DNA of 64,000 nucleotides from CAVRQM01 sp963822705. GTDB lineage: Bacteria > Pseudomonadota > Alphaproteobacteria > Acetobacterales > Acetobacteraceae. The stretch lies in the NCBI GenBank assembly GCA_963822705.1, contig CAWGIX010000012.1:62001-126000 (forward strand), read 5' to 3'. The first letter of the stretch is position 1, and each line of letters starts with the position of its first letter. Shown here one piece after another: positions 37,044 to 45,792 of this stretch. Position numbers and translations under genes: made by a program. The notes beneath the pieces are model-generated. The model was not told where the DNA came from. It worked only from the letters and a program-made list of their open reading frames with translations, and made no database searches.

Positions 37044-38357
37044 TCACCCTGGCCGGCGTCGGCTTGCCGCTCCTGCTTTGGCGCTGAACTCGTCCGTCCT
37101 GGTCTCCGGCAGCAGCAGCCAGACCGCCACCACCGCCAGCGCGCCGACCCCGGCCAGAACGGCGAAGGCTGCTGCGGAGCCCAGATGCGTGGCCATCCAT
37201 CCCCCGCCATACTGGCCGGCGCTCGTTCCCAGTCCCGCAAACAAGCCCAGCACACCTAGGACTAGGTTGTAACGGTTGGTGCCGTGGGTGATGTCGGCTG
37301 CGACCAGCGGCTGCAGCACGCCGTACATGGCACCCCCCATGCCATCCAGCACCTCCAGCCCGATCACCGCATACAGATTGCCGAACACGGCGAGCAGGGC
37401 CGCGTGCGCCGGCACGCTGGCAAAGCCCAGCATCAGCACCGGCCGGCGGCCCCATTCATCGGCCTTGCGCCCCATCCAGGGCGAAATCAGCGCCACCATC
37501 GCCTGCGCCACCAGCAGACAGGCCGCCAACACGTAGTTGGTGTTCTGCGTCGCGATCCGCTGGCCCAGGCGGTTCATGGCCAGCGGCAGCAAAAACCCGT
37601 TGGCGGTGAAGAACAGCACCACGCACAGAATGAACGCCAGCAGCCGCCGGTCGGTCAGCACCCGCCGCGCCTCGCCCGCGGCCTCCCGCACAGGCTTTTT
37701 CGGCGCACGCGGCTCGCTCTCGTGTCGCGGCGGCAGCGCCAGCAGAGCCAAAATCGCCGGCACGGTGAACGCGGCGGCCAGCCAGAACGGCGCCGACGCT
37801 GCAATATGACCACCCGCGAGACCCATCAAAACCGCGCCGATGCCGTTGCCCAGCGCCATGCAGCGGGCGTTGCGGCCCAACCGGCGGCTGAACGCAGCCC
37901 GGCCGACCCGGCTCAGCGTCACCGCGGCCACCGCCGGCACGAGCATGCAGCTGGCGACCCCGTGCAGCACCTCCGCCCCGATCACCGGCCAGCGCTGCGG
38001 GAACAACGCCAGCAACAGCGCGCTGGCCATAACCGCCAGCAGGCCTACCAGGGTGGCGCCGCGTTTTAGCGGGCTCGCGTCGATCCCCGCCCCGGCCGGG
38101 ATCTGGGCTGCCATGGTCACGATCGAGCCGATGCCGAGCACTGCGCCGATCTGCTCGGCGCTCCATTTGTGCTCGGTGAGATAGACGGCGATGAACGGGC
38201 CGAACCCGGTCTGCACGTCGGCCAGGAAGAAGGTGAGAAAGTCCAGCCCGCGATCGGCCGAAACATTGCCGATGCGCCGTTCCTTGACCGCCCTTCCGAC
38301 ATGGTGACGCACCGGTGCCACCAGGGTGTCGGCCGCAAATGAGGTGAGTTTCGCCAC
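37044..38357 (-). CDS. MFS transporter
   Basis: 437 residues with about 12 transmembrane helices in two halves, central loop at about residues 195-225 rich in Arg/Lys/Glu (PRHESEPRAPKKPVREAAGEARR). The first half contains QIGAVLGIGSIVTMAAQIPAGAGIDASPLKRG and the second SPWMGRKADEWGRRPVLMLGF, the MFS loop motif. Substrate cannot be read. The GTG at 38357 is chosen because GAGGAG lies just upstream; the open frame starts further back. Divergent from the radical SAM gene (95 bases). Confidence 0.88.
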   Translation of the reverse strand: MAKLTSFAADTLVAPVRHHVGRAVKERRIGNVSADRGLDFLTFFLADVQTGFGPFIAVYLTEHKWSAEQIGAVLGIGSIVTMAAQIPAGAGIDASPLKRGATLVGLLAVMASALLLALFPQRWPVIGAEVLHGVASCMLVPAVAAVTLSRVGRAAFSRRLGRNARCMALGNGIGAVLMGLAGGHIAASAPFWLAAAFTVPAILALLALPPRHESEPRAPKKPVREAAGEARRVLTDRRLLAFILCVVLFFTANGFLLPLAMNRLGQRIATQNTNYVLAACLLVAQAMVALISPWMGRKADEWGRRPVLMLGFASVPAHAALLAVFGNLYAVIGLEVLDGMGGAMYGVLQPLVAADITHGTNRYNLVLGVLGLFAGLGTSAGQYGGGWMATHLGSAAAFAVLAGVGALAVVAVWLLLPETRTDEFSAKAGAASRRRPG

Positions 38358-38452
38358 CACGTCTCCTCGAGAATCGGCCCAGGGTCCGTTATCGCGCGTG
38401 TTAACGCCCAGCCGCTTACCAATTTCCGCCGGGGACGTTAGACGGTGGCAGT

Positions 38453-39655
38453 ATGGAGCTTCTAAACAAACTCCGCATTTTGGCGGACGCGGCGAAATAC
38501 GATGCTTCGTGCGCATCGTCCGGCACCGAGCGACGGAATTCGCTGGGAGAGGCGGGGGGCATCGGTTCCACCGAAGGTTTGGGCATTTGCCACGCCTATG
38601 CCCCGGACGGGCGCTGCATTTCGCTGCTCAAAATCCTGCTTACCAATGCGTGCATGTACGACTGCCTTTATTGCATCAACCGTCGCTCCTCAAACGTGCA
38701 ACGGGCGCGATTTTCCGTGGACGAGGTGGTCGGGCTGACGCTGGGCTTTTACCGCCGCAACTGTATCGAGGGGCTGTTCCTCAGCTCCGGCATTGTCCGC
38801 AGCCCGGATCATACGATGGAGCAGGTCGTACGGGTGGCACGCACCTTGCGCGAAGCGCACGGGTTTCGCGGCTACATCCACCTGAAAACGATCCCCGATG
38901 CGGACCCGGCGCTGCTGGCCGAGGCTGGACGTTATGCCGACCGCCTGTCGATCAACATAGAACTGCCCAGCCAGGCGTCGCTGGACCGGCTGGCGCCCGA
39001 AAAGGACGCCGCCGGCATTCGGCGCTCCATGGGCCGGCTGCGACTTGGCATCGACGCGGCAAAGGAACGACGCGCCCCGCGGTTCGCGCCCGCCGGTCAG
39101 AGCACCCAGGTGATCGTGGGCGCGGACGACAGCACCGACCGGCAGATTCTCGACATGAGCACGACGCTGTACGGCTCGTATGGGCTGCGCCGGGTCTATT
39201 ACTCGGCCTTCAGCCCGATCCCGGACGCGTCCTCGGCGCTGCCGCCGCGCCCGGCACCGCTGCTGCGCGAGCACCGGCTGTATCAGGCCGATTGGATGCT
39301 CCGCTTCTACGGTTTTGCCGCACCCGACCTGCCCACGGACGCATCGGGAAACCTGCCGCTTGAGATGGACCCGAAACTGGCCTGGGCGCTGGTGCACCGG
39401 GAACAATTCCCGGTGGACGTGAACCGCGCCGGGCGGGAACTGCTGTTGCGCGTCCCGGGTTTGGGCACAAAGTCGGTCGACCGCATCCTGCAGGCACGCC
39501 GCCACCGCGCCCTACGCAGCGCCGACCTCGCCCGGTTACGCCTGCCGCTGGGAAAAGTGCTGCGGTTCGTCACGACGCTGGACCACTTGCCGCGCGGACT
39601 CGACGCGGTGCGTCTGGCCACAGCCTTGCCGCGCCAGGGCGAGCTGTTCGCGTGA
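38453..39655 (+). CDS. Radical SAM protein with C-terminal helix-hairpin-helix, linked to UdgX
   Basis: 400 residues. The radical SAM cluster motif is Cys67-x3-Cys71-x2-Cys74 in TNACMYDCLYCINRR, preceded by GICHAYAPDGRCISLLKILL. After the barrel region a helix-hairpin-helix DNA-binding motif appears, LLLRVPGLGTKSVDRILQARR near residue 335. This is the family known as the radical SAM protein linked to UDG-like genes, with a proposed role in DNA modification or repair and no established reaction. Its stop overlaps the GTG start of the next gene (GTGA), so the two are coupled. Confidence 0.93.
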   Translation: MELLNKLRILADAAKYDASCASSGTERRNSLGEAGGIGSTEGLGICHAYAPDGRCISLLKILLTNACMYDCLYCINRRSSNVQRARFSVDEVVGLTLGFYRRNCIEGLFLSSGIVRSPDHTMEQVVRVARTLREAHGFRGYIHLKTIPDADPALLAEAGRYADRLSINIELPSQASLDRLAPEKDAAGIRRSMGRLRLGIDAAKERRAPRFAPAGQSTQVIVGADDSTDRQILDMSTTLYGSYGLRRVYYSAFSPIPDASSALPPRPAPLLREHRLYQADWMLRFYGFAAPDLPTDASGNLPLEMDPKLAWALVHREQFPVDVNRAGRELLLRVPGLGTKSVDRILQARRHRALRSADLARLRLPLGKVLRFVTTLDHLPRGLDAVRLATALPRQGELFA

Positions 39656-41067
39656 AGGCGGTCGTGCTGGCGCACGAGGTGGACTGGCAAGGGTTTCGCC
39701 AGGCTGCCCGCGGATTGGCGGTGGAAGGCACGGCTCCAGACCAAGTCGCCTGGTCCGTAACCGAGCCATCAGACCTTTTCGCCGCAGCTGAAGCGGCACC
39801 TGCCGCGGCGCCGGCGGGCGCGTTCACGCTGCCTCGCGCCCTGGTCGAGTTGGCGCAGACCGTCATCCAGGCCCGCGAGCCCGAGCGGTTTGCCCTGCTC
39901 TACGGCCTGATCTGGCGCGCCCACCGTGGCGAGCGGCAGGTTCTGGAGCAGGCGACGGACACGCTGGTGCATCGGGTGAACCGGCTGGCCCAGGCGGTGC
40001 GGCGGGACACGCACAAGATGCGCGCCTTCGTCCGGTTCCGGGAAGTAAGCGAGAATGGCGCGCTGCGCTACGTCGCCTGGTTCGAGCCCGACAATTACAT
40101 CGTCGAGGCCAACGCGGATTTCTTCGTGCGCCGGTTCGCCACCATGACCTGGTCGATCCTGACGCCCTATCGCAGCGCGCACTGGACCGGCGCGGCGCTG
40201 ACTTTTGGTCCAGGGGCACAGCGCTCGGCGGTGCCGGACGACGACCGGCTGGCGGAATACTGGCGCACCTATTTCTCCAGCGTCTTCAACCCGGCCCGGC
40301 TGAAGGTCGGGGCGATGATGTCCGAGATGCCGAAAAAATACTGGAAGAACCTGCCCGAGGCTGCCGCGATACCAGAGCTGATCCATGCGGCACAGGGCCG
40401 TGCGGATGCCATGGTGGATCAGCCCGTGCTCTCTCCTCGCAGACCATCCTCCCGCCCGCACCGACCGCCGGCCGCCCCGGCATCCGGACGGCTCGCTCAG
40501 GCAGCCGCCGAGGCCCGGGAATGCCGCCGCTGCCCGCTCTGGGAACCGGCCACGCAGACCGTTTTTGGCGAAGGTCCGGTCGATGCCGCGATCATGTTCA
40601 TAGGCGAGCAGCCGGGTGACCAGGAGGATTTGGCCGGTCGGCCGTTCGTCGGTCCGGCGGGCCAGCTGTTCGATCGGGCCATGACCGAAGCCGGGCTGGA
40701 TCGGCAGTCGGTCTATGTCACCAACGCGGTGAAACATTTCAAGTTCGAACCGCGCGGGAAGCGGCGCATCCACGCCAAGCCCGATACGGTGGAAATCGTC
40801 GCCTGCAAGCCTTGGCTGGACATCGAGCGCGAAGAAATCATGCCGCAGCTGCTGGTGCTGATGGGCGCCACGGCGGCGCGTGCCGTGCTGGGCCGCGTGG
40901 TGGCGATCACCCGCGAGCGCGGAAGACCGATGCCCTTCAACAACGGCAGGGCACTGGTGACGGTGCATCCGTCCTACCTGCTGCGCCTGCCCGACGCGGC
41001 GAGCAAGGCGCGCGAATATGCGGCGTTCGTGGCCGATCTGCGCATGGCGGGATCGCTCGTGTCCTGA
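39652..41067 (+). CDS. DUF4130-UdgX fusion: uracil-DNA-binding protein
   Basis: 471 residues in two domains. Residues 1 to about 245 form the DUF4130-type DNA-metabolism domain that accompanies the radical SAM protein. After a Pro/Arg/Ser linker (residues 255-285), a uracil-DNA glycosylase-like domain has ECRRCPLW (Fe-S cysteines), MFIGEQPGDQEDLAGRPFVGPAGQLFDRA, YVTNAVKHFKFEPRGKRRIHAKP and TVHPSYLLR. The KRRIH motif (residues 370-374, His374) is the hallmark of UdgX, whose histidine is known to form a covalent bond with the DNA at uracil sites. GTG start overlapping the upstream gene. Cytoplasmic, DNA-repair related. Confidence 0.93.
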   Translation: MKAVVLAHEVDWQGFRQAARGLAVEGTAPDQVAWSVTEPSDLFAAAEAAPAAAPAGAFTLPRALVELAQTVIQAREPERFALLYGLIWRAHRGERQVLEQATDTLVHRVNRLAQAVRRDTHKMRAFVRFREVSENGALRYVAWFEPDNYIVEANADFFVRRFATMTWSILTPYRSAHWTGAALTFGPGAQRSAVPDDDRLAEYWRTYFSSVFNPARLKVGAMMSEMPKKYWKNLPEAAAIPELIHAAQGRADAMVDQPVLSPRRPSSRPHRPPAAPASGRLAQAAAEARECRRCPLWEPATQTVFGEGPVDAAIMFIGEQPGDQEDLAGRPFVGPAGQLFDRAMTEAGLDRQSVYVTNAVKHFKFEPRGKRRIHAKPDTVEIVACKPWLDIEREEIMPQLLVLMGATAARAVLGRVVAITRERGRPMPFNNGRALVTVHPSYLLRLPDAASKAREYAAFVADLRMAGSLVS

Positions 41068-41141
41068 GCGTGTAGCGTAGCAAGCCCTCCGCCGACACCG
41101 GGCCGCTCCAGGACCCGCTCGGCGGCCACTAGCGGCGGAGT

Positions 41142-42236
41142 TCAGACATTGAACCGGAACAGCAGCACGTCGCCGTCGCGCACCACGTAGTCGCGCCCCT
41201 CCACGCGCAGCCTCCCGGCTTCGCGCGCCCCCTGCTCGCCGCCGCCGGCGACGTAATCGTCATACGCAATGGTCTCGCACGCAATGAACCCGCGCTCAAA
41301 ATCGCCGTGGATGACGCCCGCCGCCTGCGGCGCCTTGGTGCCGCGCACCACCGTCCAGGCCCGCGTCTCTTTCGGCCCCACGGTGAAATAGGTGAGCAGC
41401 CCAAGCAGCGTGTAGCCGGCACGAATCACGCGATCCAGCCCGCTGTCATGCAAACCGAGGTTTTCCAGAAACTCGCCGCGATCGGCCTCGGGCAATTGGC
41501 TCACCTCCGCCTCGATCGCCGCCGAAACCACGACACAGCCTGCTTGCTCGCCTGCAGCGAGTTCCTGCACTCGTGCGGAAAACGCGTTGCCGGTCGCCGC
41601 CGACGCTTCCTCGACGTTGCAGACATACAGCACCGGCTTGCTGGTCAGCAGGTTCAGCCGTTCGGCAGTCTCCGCTTCGTCCGCCGCGATCGCCGCACGC
41701 GCCGGACGACCCGCCGCCAGCGCCGCGGCGATCGGCTCCATCAGCTTCACCTGCGCCGCGCTGTCGCGGTCGCCGCCCTTGGCGCGTTTCTGCAATGCCG
41801 GCAGACGTTTCTCCAGGCTTTCCAGGTCGGCCAGCATCAGTTCGGTCTTTACCGTTTCGGCGTCGCGGATCGGATCGACGCTGCCCTCCACATGCGCCAC
41901 GTCCGCATCCTCGAAGCAGCGCAGCACATGCACGATCGCGTCGACCTCGCGAATGTTGGCCAAAAACTGGTTGCCCAGACCCTCACCTTTCGAGGCGCCG
42001 CGCACCAGGCCCGCTATGTCGACGAATTCCAGCGAGGTCGGCACGATCTTGGCGCTCTTGCCGATTGCCGCCAGCACGCCGAGCCGGGCATCCGGCACCG
42101 CGACGCGGCCGACGTTGGGCTCGATGGTGCAGAACGGATAGTTGGCGGCCTGCGCCGCAGCGGTGGCGGTGAGCGCGTTGAACAGCGTGCTCTTGCCCAC
42201 GTTGGGCAGGCCCACGATGCCGCAATTAAAGCCCAT
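41142..42236 (-). CDS. ychF: Ribosome-binding ATPase YchF
   Basis: Obg-like P-loop protein, 364 residues. G1 motif GIVGLPNVGKSTLFNALT at the N-terminus, DIAGLVRGASKGEGLGNQFLANIREVDAIVHVLR, and a C-terminal TGS domain ending VRDGDVLLFRFNV. The NxxE motif in place of NKxD (YVCNVEE) fits ATP preference. The ATG at 42236 is the family start although the open frame goes further. It lies downstream of pth, the normal bacterial pairing. Confidence 0.97.
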   Translation of the reverse strand: MGFNCGIVGLPNVGKSTLFNALTATAAAQAANYPFCTIEPNVGRVAVPDARLGVLAAIGKSAKIVPTSLEFVDIAGLVRGASKGEGLGNQFLANIREVDAIVHVLRCFEDADVAHVEGSVDPIRDAETVKTELMLADLESLEKRLPALQKRAKGGDRDSAAQVKLMEPIAAALAAGRPARAAIAADEAETAERLNLLTSKPVLYVCNVEEASAATGNAFSARVQELAAGEQAGCVVVSAAIEAEVSQLPEADRGEFLENLGLHDSGLDRVIRAGYTLLGLLTYFTVGPKETRAWTVVRGTKAPQAAGVIHGDFERGFIACETIAYDDYVAGGGEQGAREAGRLRVEGRDYVVRDGDVLLFRFNV

Positions 42237-42348
42237 GTGTAACGGTATCGGAATGCGCTGCGCTGTTCCGCCTAGGCACTTCGCGTAGGGCGGGTAAGCG
42301 ACGCGCAATCCACCATTTTCCGGCAAGCGCCATTGTTCCGGTCCCGCG

Positions 42349-42930
42349 CTACGCCTGTTCCTGCGTCAACAACGCCACGCGGGTCATGAAATCTTCCGGC
42401 TTGCCCGCCACCAACAAAGGTGCCGCGTCGGCCACTGCGCCCAGCAACTCGGGCAGCCAGGTGGATTGGTCGGCCTTGGAAAAGTCGTTCAGCACGTGGC
42501 CCAGCACGCGGTCCTTGTGCCCGGGATGACCGATGCCGAGCCGCACCCGCGAATAATCCGGCGCCCCCAGTACGCGGTCCATGCTGCGCAACCCGTTGTG
42601 ACCGGCGGCCCCACCCCCGCGCTTGACCCGCACTTTTCCGGCGGCAAGGTCCAGCTCGTCGTGGAACACGGTGATCGCCTCGAGCGGCAACTTGAAGAAC
42701 GCGACGGCAGCCTGCACGCTTTCTCCCGACGCATTCATGTACGTCTGCGGTTTCAGCCCCAGCACGCGCTCGCCGCCCACCTGCCCCTCGGCCAAGAAAC
42801 CGCGAAACCGCCGCCGCCACGGCGAGAAGTTGTGGCGATCGGCGATCACGTCGAGCGCCATGAACCCGATATTGTGCCGGTTCATCAGCATCCCCGGCTC
42901 GGGGTTGCCGAGTCCGACCCACAGCAGCAT
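42349..42930 (-). CDS. pth: Peptidyl-tRNA hydrolase
   Basis: Releases peptides from dropped-off peptidyl-tRNAs. 193 residues. Motifs: LWVGLGNPEPGMLMNRHNIGFMALD with the catalytic His, PQTYMNASGESV, VFHDELDLAAGKVRVKRGGGAAGHNGLRSM. It follows rplY by 5 bases. Because of the indel in rplY, an open frame runs across both genes; the ATG at 42930 is the real start. Confidence 0.97.
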   Translation of the reverse strand: MLLWVGLGNPEPGMLMNRHNIGFMALDVIADRHNFSPWRRRFRGFLAEGQVGGERVLGLKPQTYMNASGESVQAAVAFFKLPLEAITVFHDELDLAAGKVRVKRGGGAAGHNGLRSMDRVLGAPDYSRVRLGIGHPGHKDRVLGHVLNDFSKADQSTWLPELLGAVADAAPLLVAGKPEDFMTRVALLTQEQA

Positions 42931-42935
42931 GGCGG

Positions 42936-43656
42936 CTATTTTTTGGTGGCTGCCTTCCCGCCGGAAGCCTTGGCGGGGGCCGCGGGTTTGCCAGCAGCCT
43001 TGGCCGGTGCCGCCGCGGCCGGCGCGGCGGCGGGGGTGGGCGCCCCGGCGGCGGGCGCATTCGGATCGGCAACCACCTCGCCTGCCTTGGTGGGCGGTGC
43101 CACGGTGGCGACCACGAAGTCGCGGTCGGCGATTACCGGGCGGATGCCTTCGGTGCCCTTCAGGTTGTGCCAGCGCACGTTGTCGTTGATGTCCAGCGTC
43201 GACGAGATCCGCCTCGAAAAAGGCCGGCACGTTTTCCGGGTCGCACAGGCATTCGACCGCGTGGCGCACCACGTTCAGCACGCCGCCGCGTTTCAGCCCG
43301 GGGCTGATGCCCTCGCCGGTGAAATGCACGGCCACGGCCACGCGGATACGCTGGCCGGGGGCCAACCGCTGGAAATCGACGTGCTCCGGCCGGTCGGTCA
43401 CCGGATGCAGTTGCACGTCGCGGATCAGCACGCGGCTCGGCTCCGCGTCCGGCAACTTTATCTCGAACAGCCGGGAGCGCCAGCCGCTCCGGGCGATTTC
43501 GGCGCTGACGGTCTTCGGGTCCAGTGCCAGCAGGGCGGCGGGCTGCTTGGCGCCGTAGACGACGGCCGGGATTTTGCCGTCCCGCCGAGTGGCCCGCGCC
43601 GCCCCCTTACCGGCTCGCGGACGCGCCTCGGCCTCGATTGTCGTGTAGGTGGCCAT
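42936..43656 (-). CDS. rplY: 50S ribosomal protein L25/Ctc (frameshifted)
   Basis: 5S rRNA-binding ribosomal protein of the long Ctc type. The N-terminal L25 domain is MATYTTIEAEARPRAGKGAARATRRDGKIPAVVYG; the beta domain has LHPVTDRPEHVDFQRL. The frame breaks after ENVPAFFEADL near 43200-43205, where one surplus base splits FEADL from TLDINDNVRWHNLKGTEGIRPVI. The C-terminus is an Ala/Pro/Lys-rich tail ending GGKAATKK. GGAG precedes the ATG at 43656. Corrected length about 239 residues. Confidence 0.94.
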
Positions 43657-43678
43657 CGGGTGCTCCAAAATGCAGAAA

Positions 43679-43700
43679 GCCGGCCTCCAGGGGTGCCGGC
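43679..43700 (-). terminator. Hairpin between the DUF1223 gene and rplY
   Basis: GCCGGC repeats face each other around a 10-base loop and on the minus strand are followed by TTTCTGCATTTT. This could end the DUF1223 transcript or act as a leader structure of rplY, which starts 23 bases further on. Confidence 0.45.
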
Positions 43701-43765
43701 AAGCGGCGGCATTTAGCACGAATCTGGGACCTGGGAAGCCCCGCATCGCACGACCCGTCCGGCTC

Positions 43766-44479
43766 TCAGGGCACCACGCGCGCCGCCAGAATCGTGCCGT
43801 CCTGACCCTGGAGCAGGACCGCGACGTGATCGCCCGCCCCCGGCGCGGCGTGCAGCGACAGGGCGGGGCCGGACCAGTCGCCGATGGCAGCCAGCGAGCG
43901 CACCACGTTCGTATCCACAATGGTGCGGCCCGCATTCTCGCCGCTGGCCACGGGGGTTACGTGCCGATCGTCGAAACCGAGCAGCAGCACCTCCGCCCGA
44001 CCCGCGCCCGCGCCCACCGCAACCACCAAGTCGGCGCCGTCGCGGGAGACGGCGAGGGTTGTCGGCGCACCCCGCGCATGGCGCACCCTGGCTGCCTCGA
44101 TGGCGCTGGAGACCGCCGAGGCGTCCGAGCCAACCACGCCTTGCACGCCGTCCACCACCAGTTCCGGCGTATAGACCCCGTCCTGTTCCAGCCGGTCCGC
44201 ATAGAACCGCTGGCGGGCGGTGATGGCGGGACTGGAGTAGCGGTCATGCCAGCCGATGCGGTCCCAATAGTCCACGTGCAGGCTCAGCGGCAGCAGGTTT
44301 TCGCCAGCGGCCCGCAGCCGGCCCAGCAAGGCGTCGGCCGGTGGACAGGAGGAGCAGGACTGGGAGGTGAACAGTTCCAGCACGATCGGCGAGTTGTCCG
44401 GCGCGGCGGCGGACCGGCCCGGTTGCGGGATTGCGACCGCGGCGGCCAGTCCCCCCAGAAGGAAAAGTGCGCCTCGCAT
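43766..44479 (-). CDS. Exported DUF1223 thioredoxin-like protein
   Basis: 237 residues with a signal peptide (MRGALFLLGGLAAAVAIP). The mature part starts IVLELFTSQSCSSCPPADALLGRL, the DUF1223 hallmark with CSSCPPAD in place of a thioredoxin CxxC, followed by LPLSLHVDYWDRIGWHD and YTPELVVDGVQGVVGSD. The family is periplasmic and redox-like but has no proven reaction. Single gene between the response regulator and rplY. Confidence 0.88.
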   Translation of the reverse strand: MRGALFLLGGLAAAVAIPQPGRSAAAPDNSPIVLELFTSQSCSSCPPADALLGRLRAAGENLLPLSLHVDYWDRIGWHDRYSSPAITARQRFYADRLEQDGVYTPELVVDGVQGVVGSDASAVSSAIEAARVRHARGAPTTLAVSRDGADLVVAVGAGAGRAEVLLLGFDDRHVTPVASGENAGRTIVDTNVVRSLAAIGDWSGPALSLHAAPGAGDHVAVLLQGQDGTILAARVVP

Positions 44480-44594
44480 GTGTCGGCTCCGCCCTGTGAC
44501 GCGAGGAGTTTCGCAGCAGCGGGCAAAAGGTAACGGCGCGTCAGCCGGCGTACGTCTGCTCGCCGGTACCTGGTCCCTGCTCGCGCGCCTGCGC

Positions 44595-44972
44595 CTAAGC
44601 CCGGCCAAGCTCGGAGCGCACCGCCGAGGCCAGTTCGTGGAGGCGGAAGGGCTTCATCAAGAACCGCTGCGCGACCGGCTGCGGGTGGAAGTAGCCGGAA
44701 ATGACGATCACCTTCACATCCGAGCGCTCGCGCTGCACTCGATCGGCCAACTCGAGGCCGGACATGCCGGGCATCCGGATGTCAGTGATCATCATGATTA
44801 CTTCAGTATGCCGTGATAAAATCGCCAATGCCTCTTCGCCGCCATTGGCCTGGATCACGGCATAACCAAAATCCTGCAGCGTCTCGGCAAGCATCTCCCG
44901 GACTTCATCATCGTCGTCGACCACGAGAATGCTCTGCAACTCGGTCCGGAGCCGGTCGTGACTGCTGCCCAT
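44595..44972 (-). CDS. Single-domain response regulator (CheY-like)
   Basis: 125 residues consisting of a receiver domain only. Acidic pocket VVDDDDEVREML, phosphoacceptor Asp64 in MITDIRMPGMSGLELADRV, signalling Ser in VIVISGYF, and Lys in RFLMKPFRLHEL. No output domain, so it acts through partner proteins. No histidine kinase is adjacent. The open frame extends to 45362 but the ATG at 44972 begins the conserved part. Confidence 0.9.
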   Translation of the reverse strand: MGSSHDRLRTELQSILVVDDDDEVREMLAETLQDFGYAVIQANGGEEALAILSRHTEVIMMITDIRMPGMSGLELADRVQRERSDVKVIVISGYFHPQPVAQRFLMKPFRLHELASAVRSELGRA

Positions 44973-45216
44973 TGCCACGCACCCTATCGGGACAGCAGCA
45001 TTTGCCAAGACACAGTCGAGTTTGAAATTACACGATCGCGTCAGTTGGATGTCCGTTCTCGCGGAACCGTGAAGCCGAGGGGGAGCAAACCTTTCGGAGC
45101 TAGGGCATATAGGGCGTCGTGACCGCTCAGACCCTAGCCCCGGGCGCCGTGCCGTCATCCGGCGCTCATCGTCCGGGCGGCCTTCGTCACTCTCGGCGCG
45201 CCGGGGCCTGAACTCA

Positions 45217-45792
45217 TTGGTCGACGTGTCGCAAGCCCTGCTCGGCTTGGCGGGGCATGATGCCGCGCTGCAGGCCGGCATCATCATTCTCGGCACTTTT
45301 GTGCTGGAGGATGCGGCTACCGTCATCGCCGCGATGCAGGCGCAAGCGGGGGCGCTCTCCATGCCCCTGGCACTCGGATCGCTCTATGCCGGGATCGTGC
45401 TGGGTGATCTGGGGCTGTATACGCTAGGAGCCCTGTCGCGTCGGGTGCGCTGGATCTCACGCTGGGTGCCGGCCGCCCGCAAGCGACTCGGACGCGAATG
45501 GCTGGGCGATCGCGTGTTCCATGTCGTGTTCATCAGCCGCTTCATCCCCGGCGCCCGGCTGCCGACCTACACCGCCTGCGGGTTCCTGCGCGCCAGCTTG
45601 CGCCGGTTCGCGTTGGCGGCGATTGTCGCCACACTGATTTGGACGTCGCTGCTGTTCGGCGTCTCCCTCAAGGTCGGGGCTTGGTTGATGGACTATCTGG
45701 GCGCCTGGCGTTGGGCCGGCGCAATCGGCTTCATTGTCGTGCTGATTCTTGCCGGCCGTGCGGCAGCCCGGTTGCAGGAGGCGCGACGGTGA
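45217..45792 (+). CDS. DedA/VTT-domain membrane protein
   Basis: 191 residues, five to six hydrophobic segments. It carries the VTT signature: an N-terminal half FVLEDAATVIAAMQAQAGALSMPLALGSLYAGIVLGDLGLYTLG, then FISRFIPGARLPTYTACGFLRASLRRFALAA, with the Arg and Pro residues typical of DedA flippase-like proteins. TTG start; no strong ribosome-binding site. Its stop overlaps the next gene by four bases (GTGA), so the two work together. Confidence 0.88.
   Translation: MVDVSQALLGLAGHDAALQAGIIILGTFVLEDAATVIAAMQAQAGALSMPLALGSLYAGIVLGDLGLYTLGALSRRVRWISRWVPAARKRLGREWLGDRVFHVVFISRFIPGARLPTYTACGFLRASLRRFALAAIVATLIWTSLLFGVSLKVGAWLMDYLGAWRWAGAIGFIVVLILAGRAAARLQEARR

Noticed and set aside
42349..43935. 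A 528-codon frame fusing L25 and peptidyl-tRNA hydrolase.
   Set aside because: The L25 tail is encoded in another frame and Pth has its own ATG; this is the rplY indel again.
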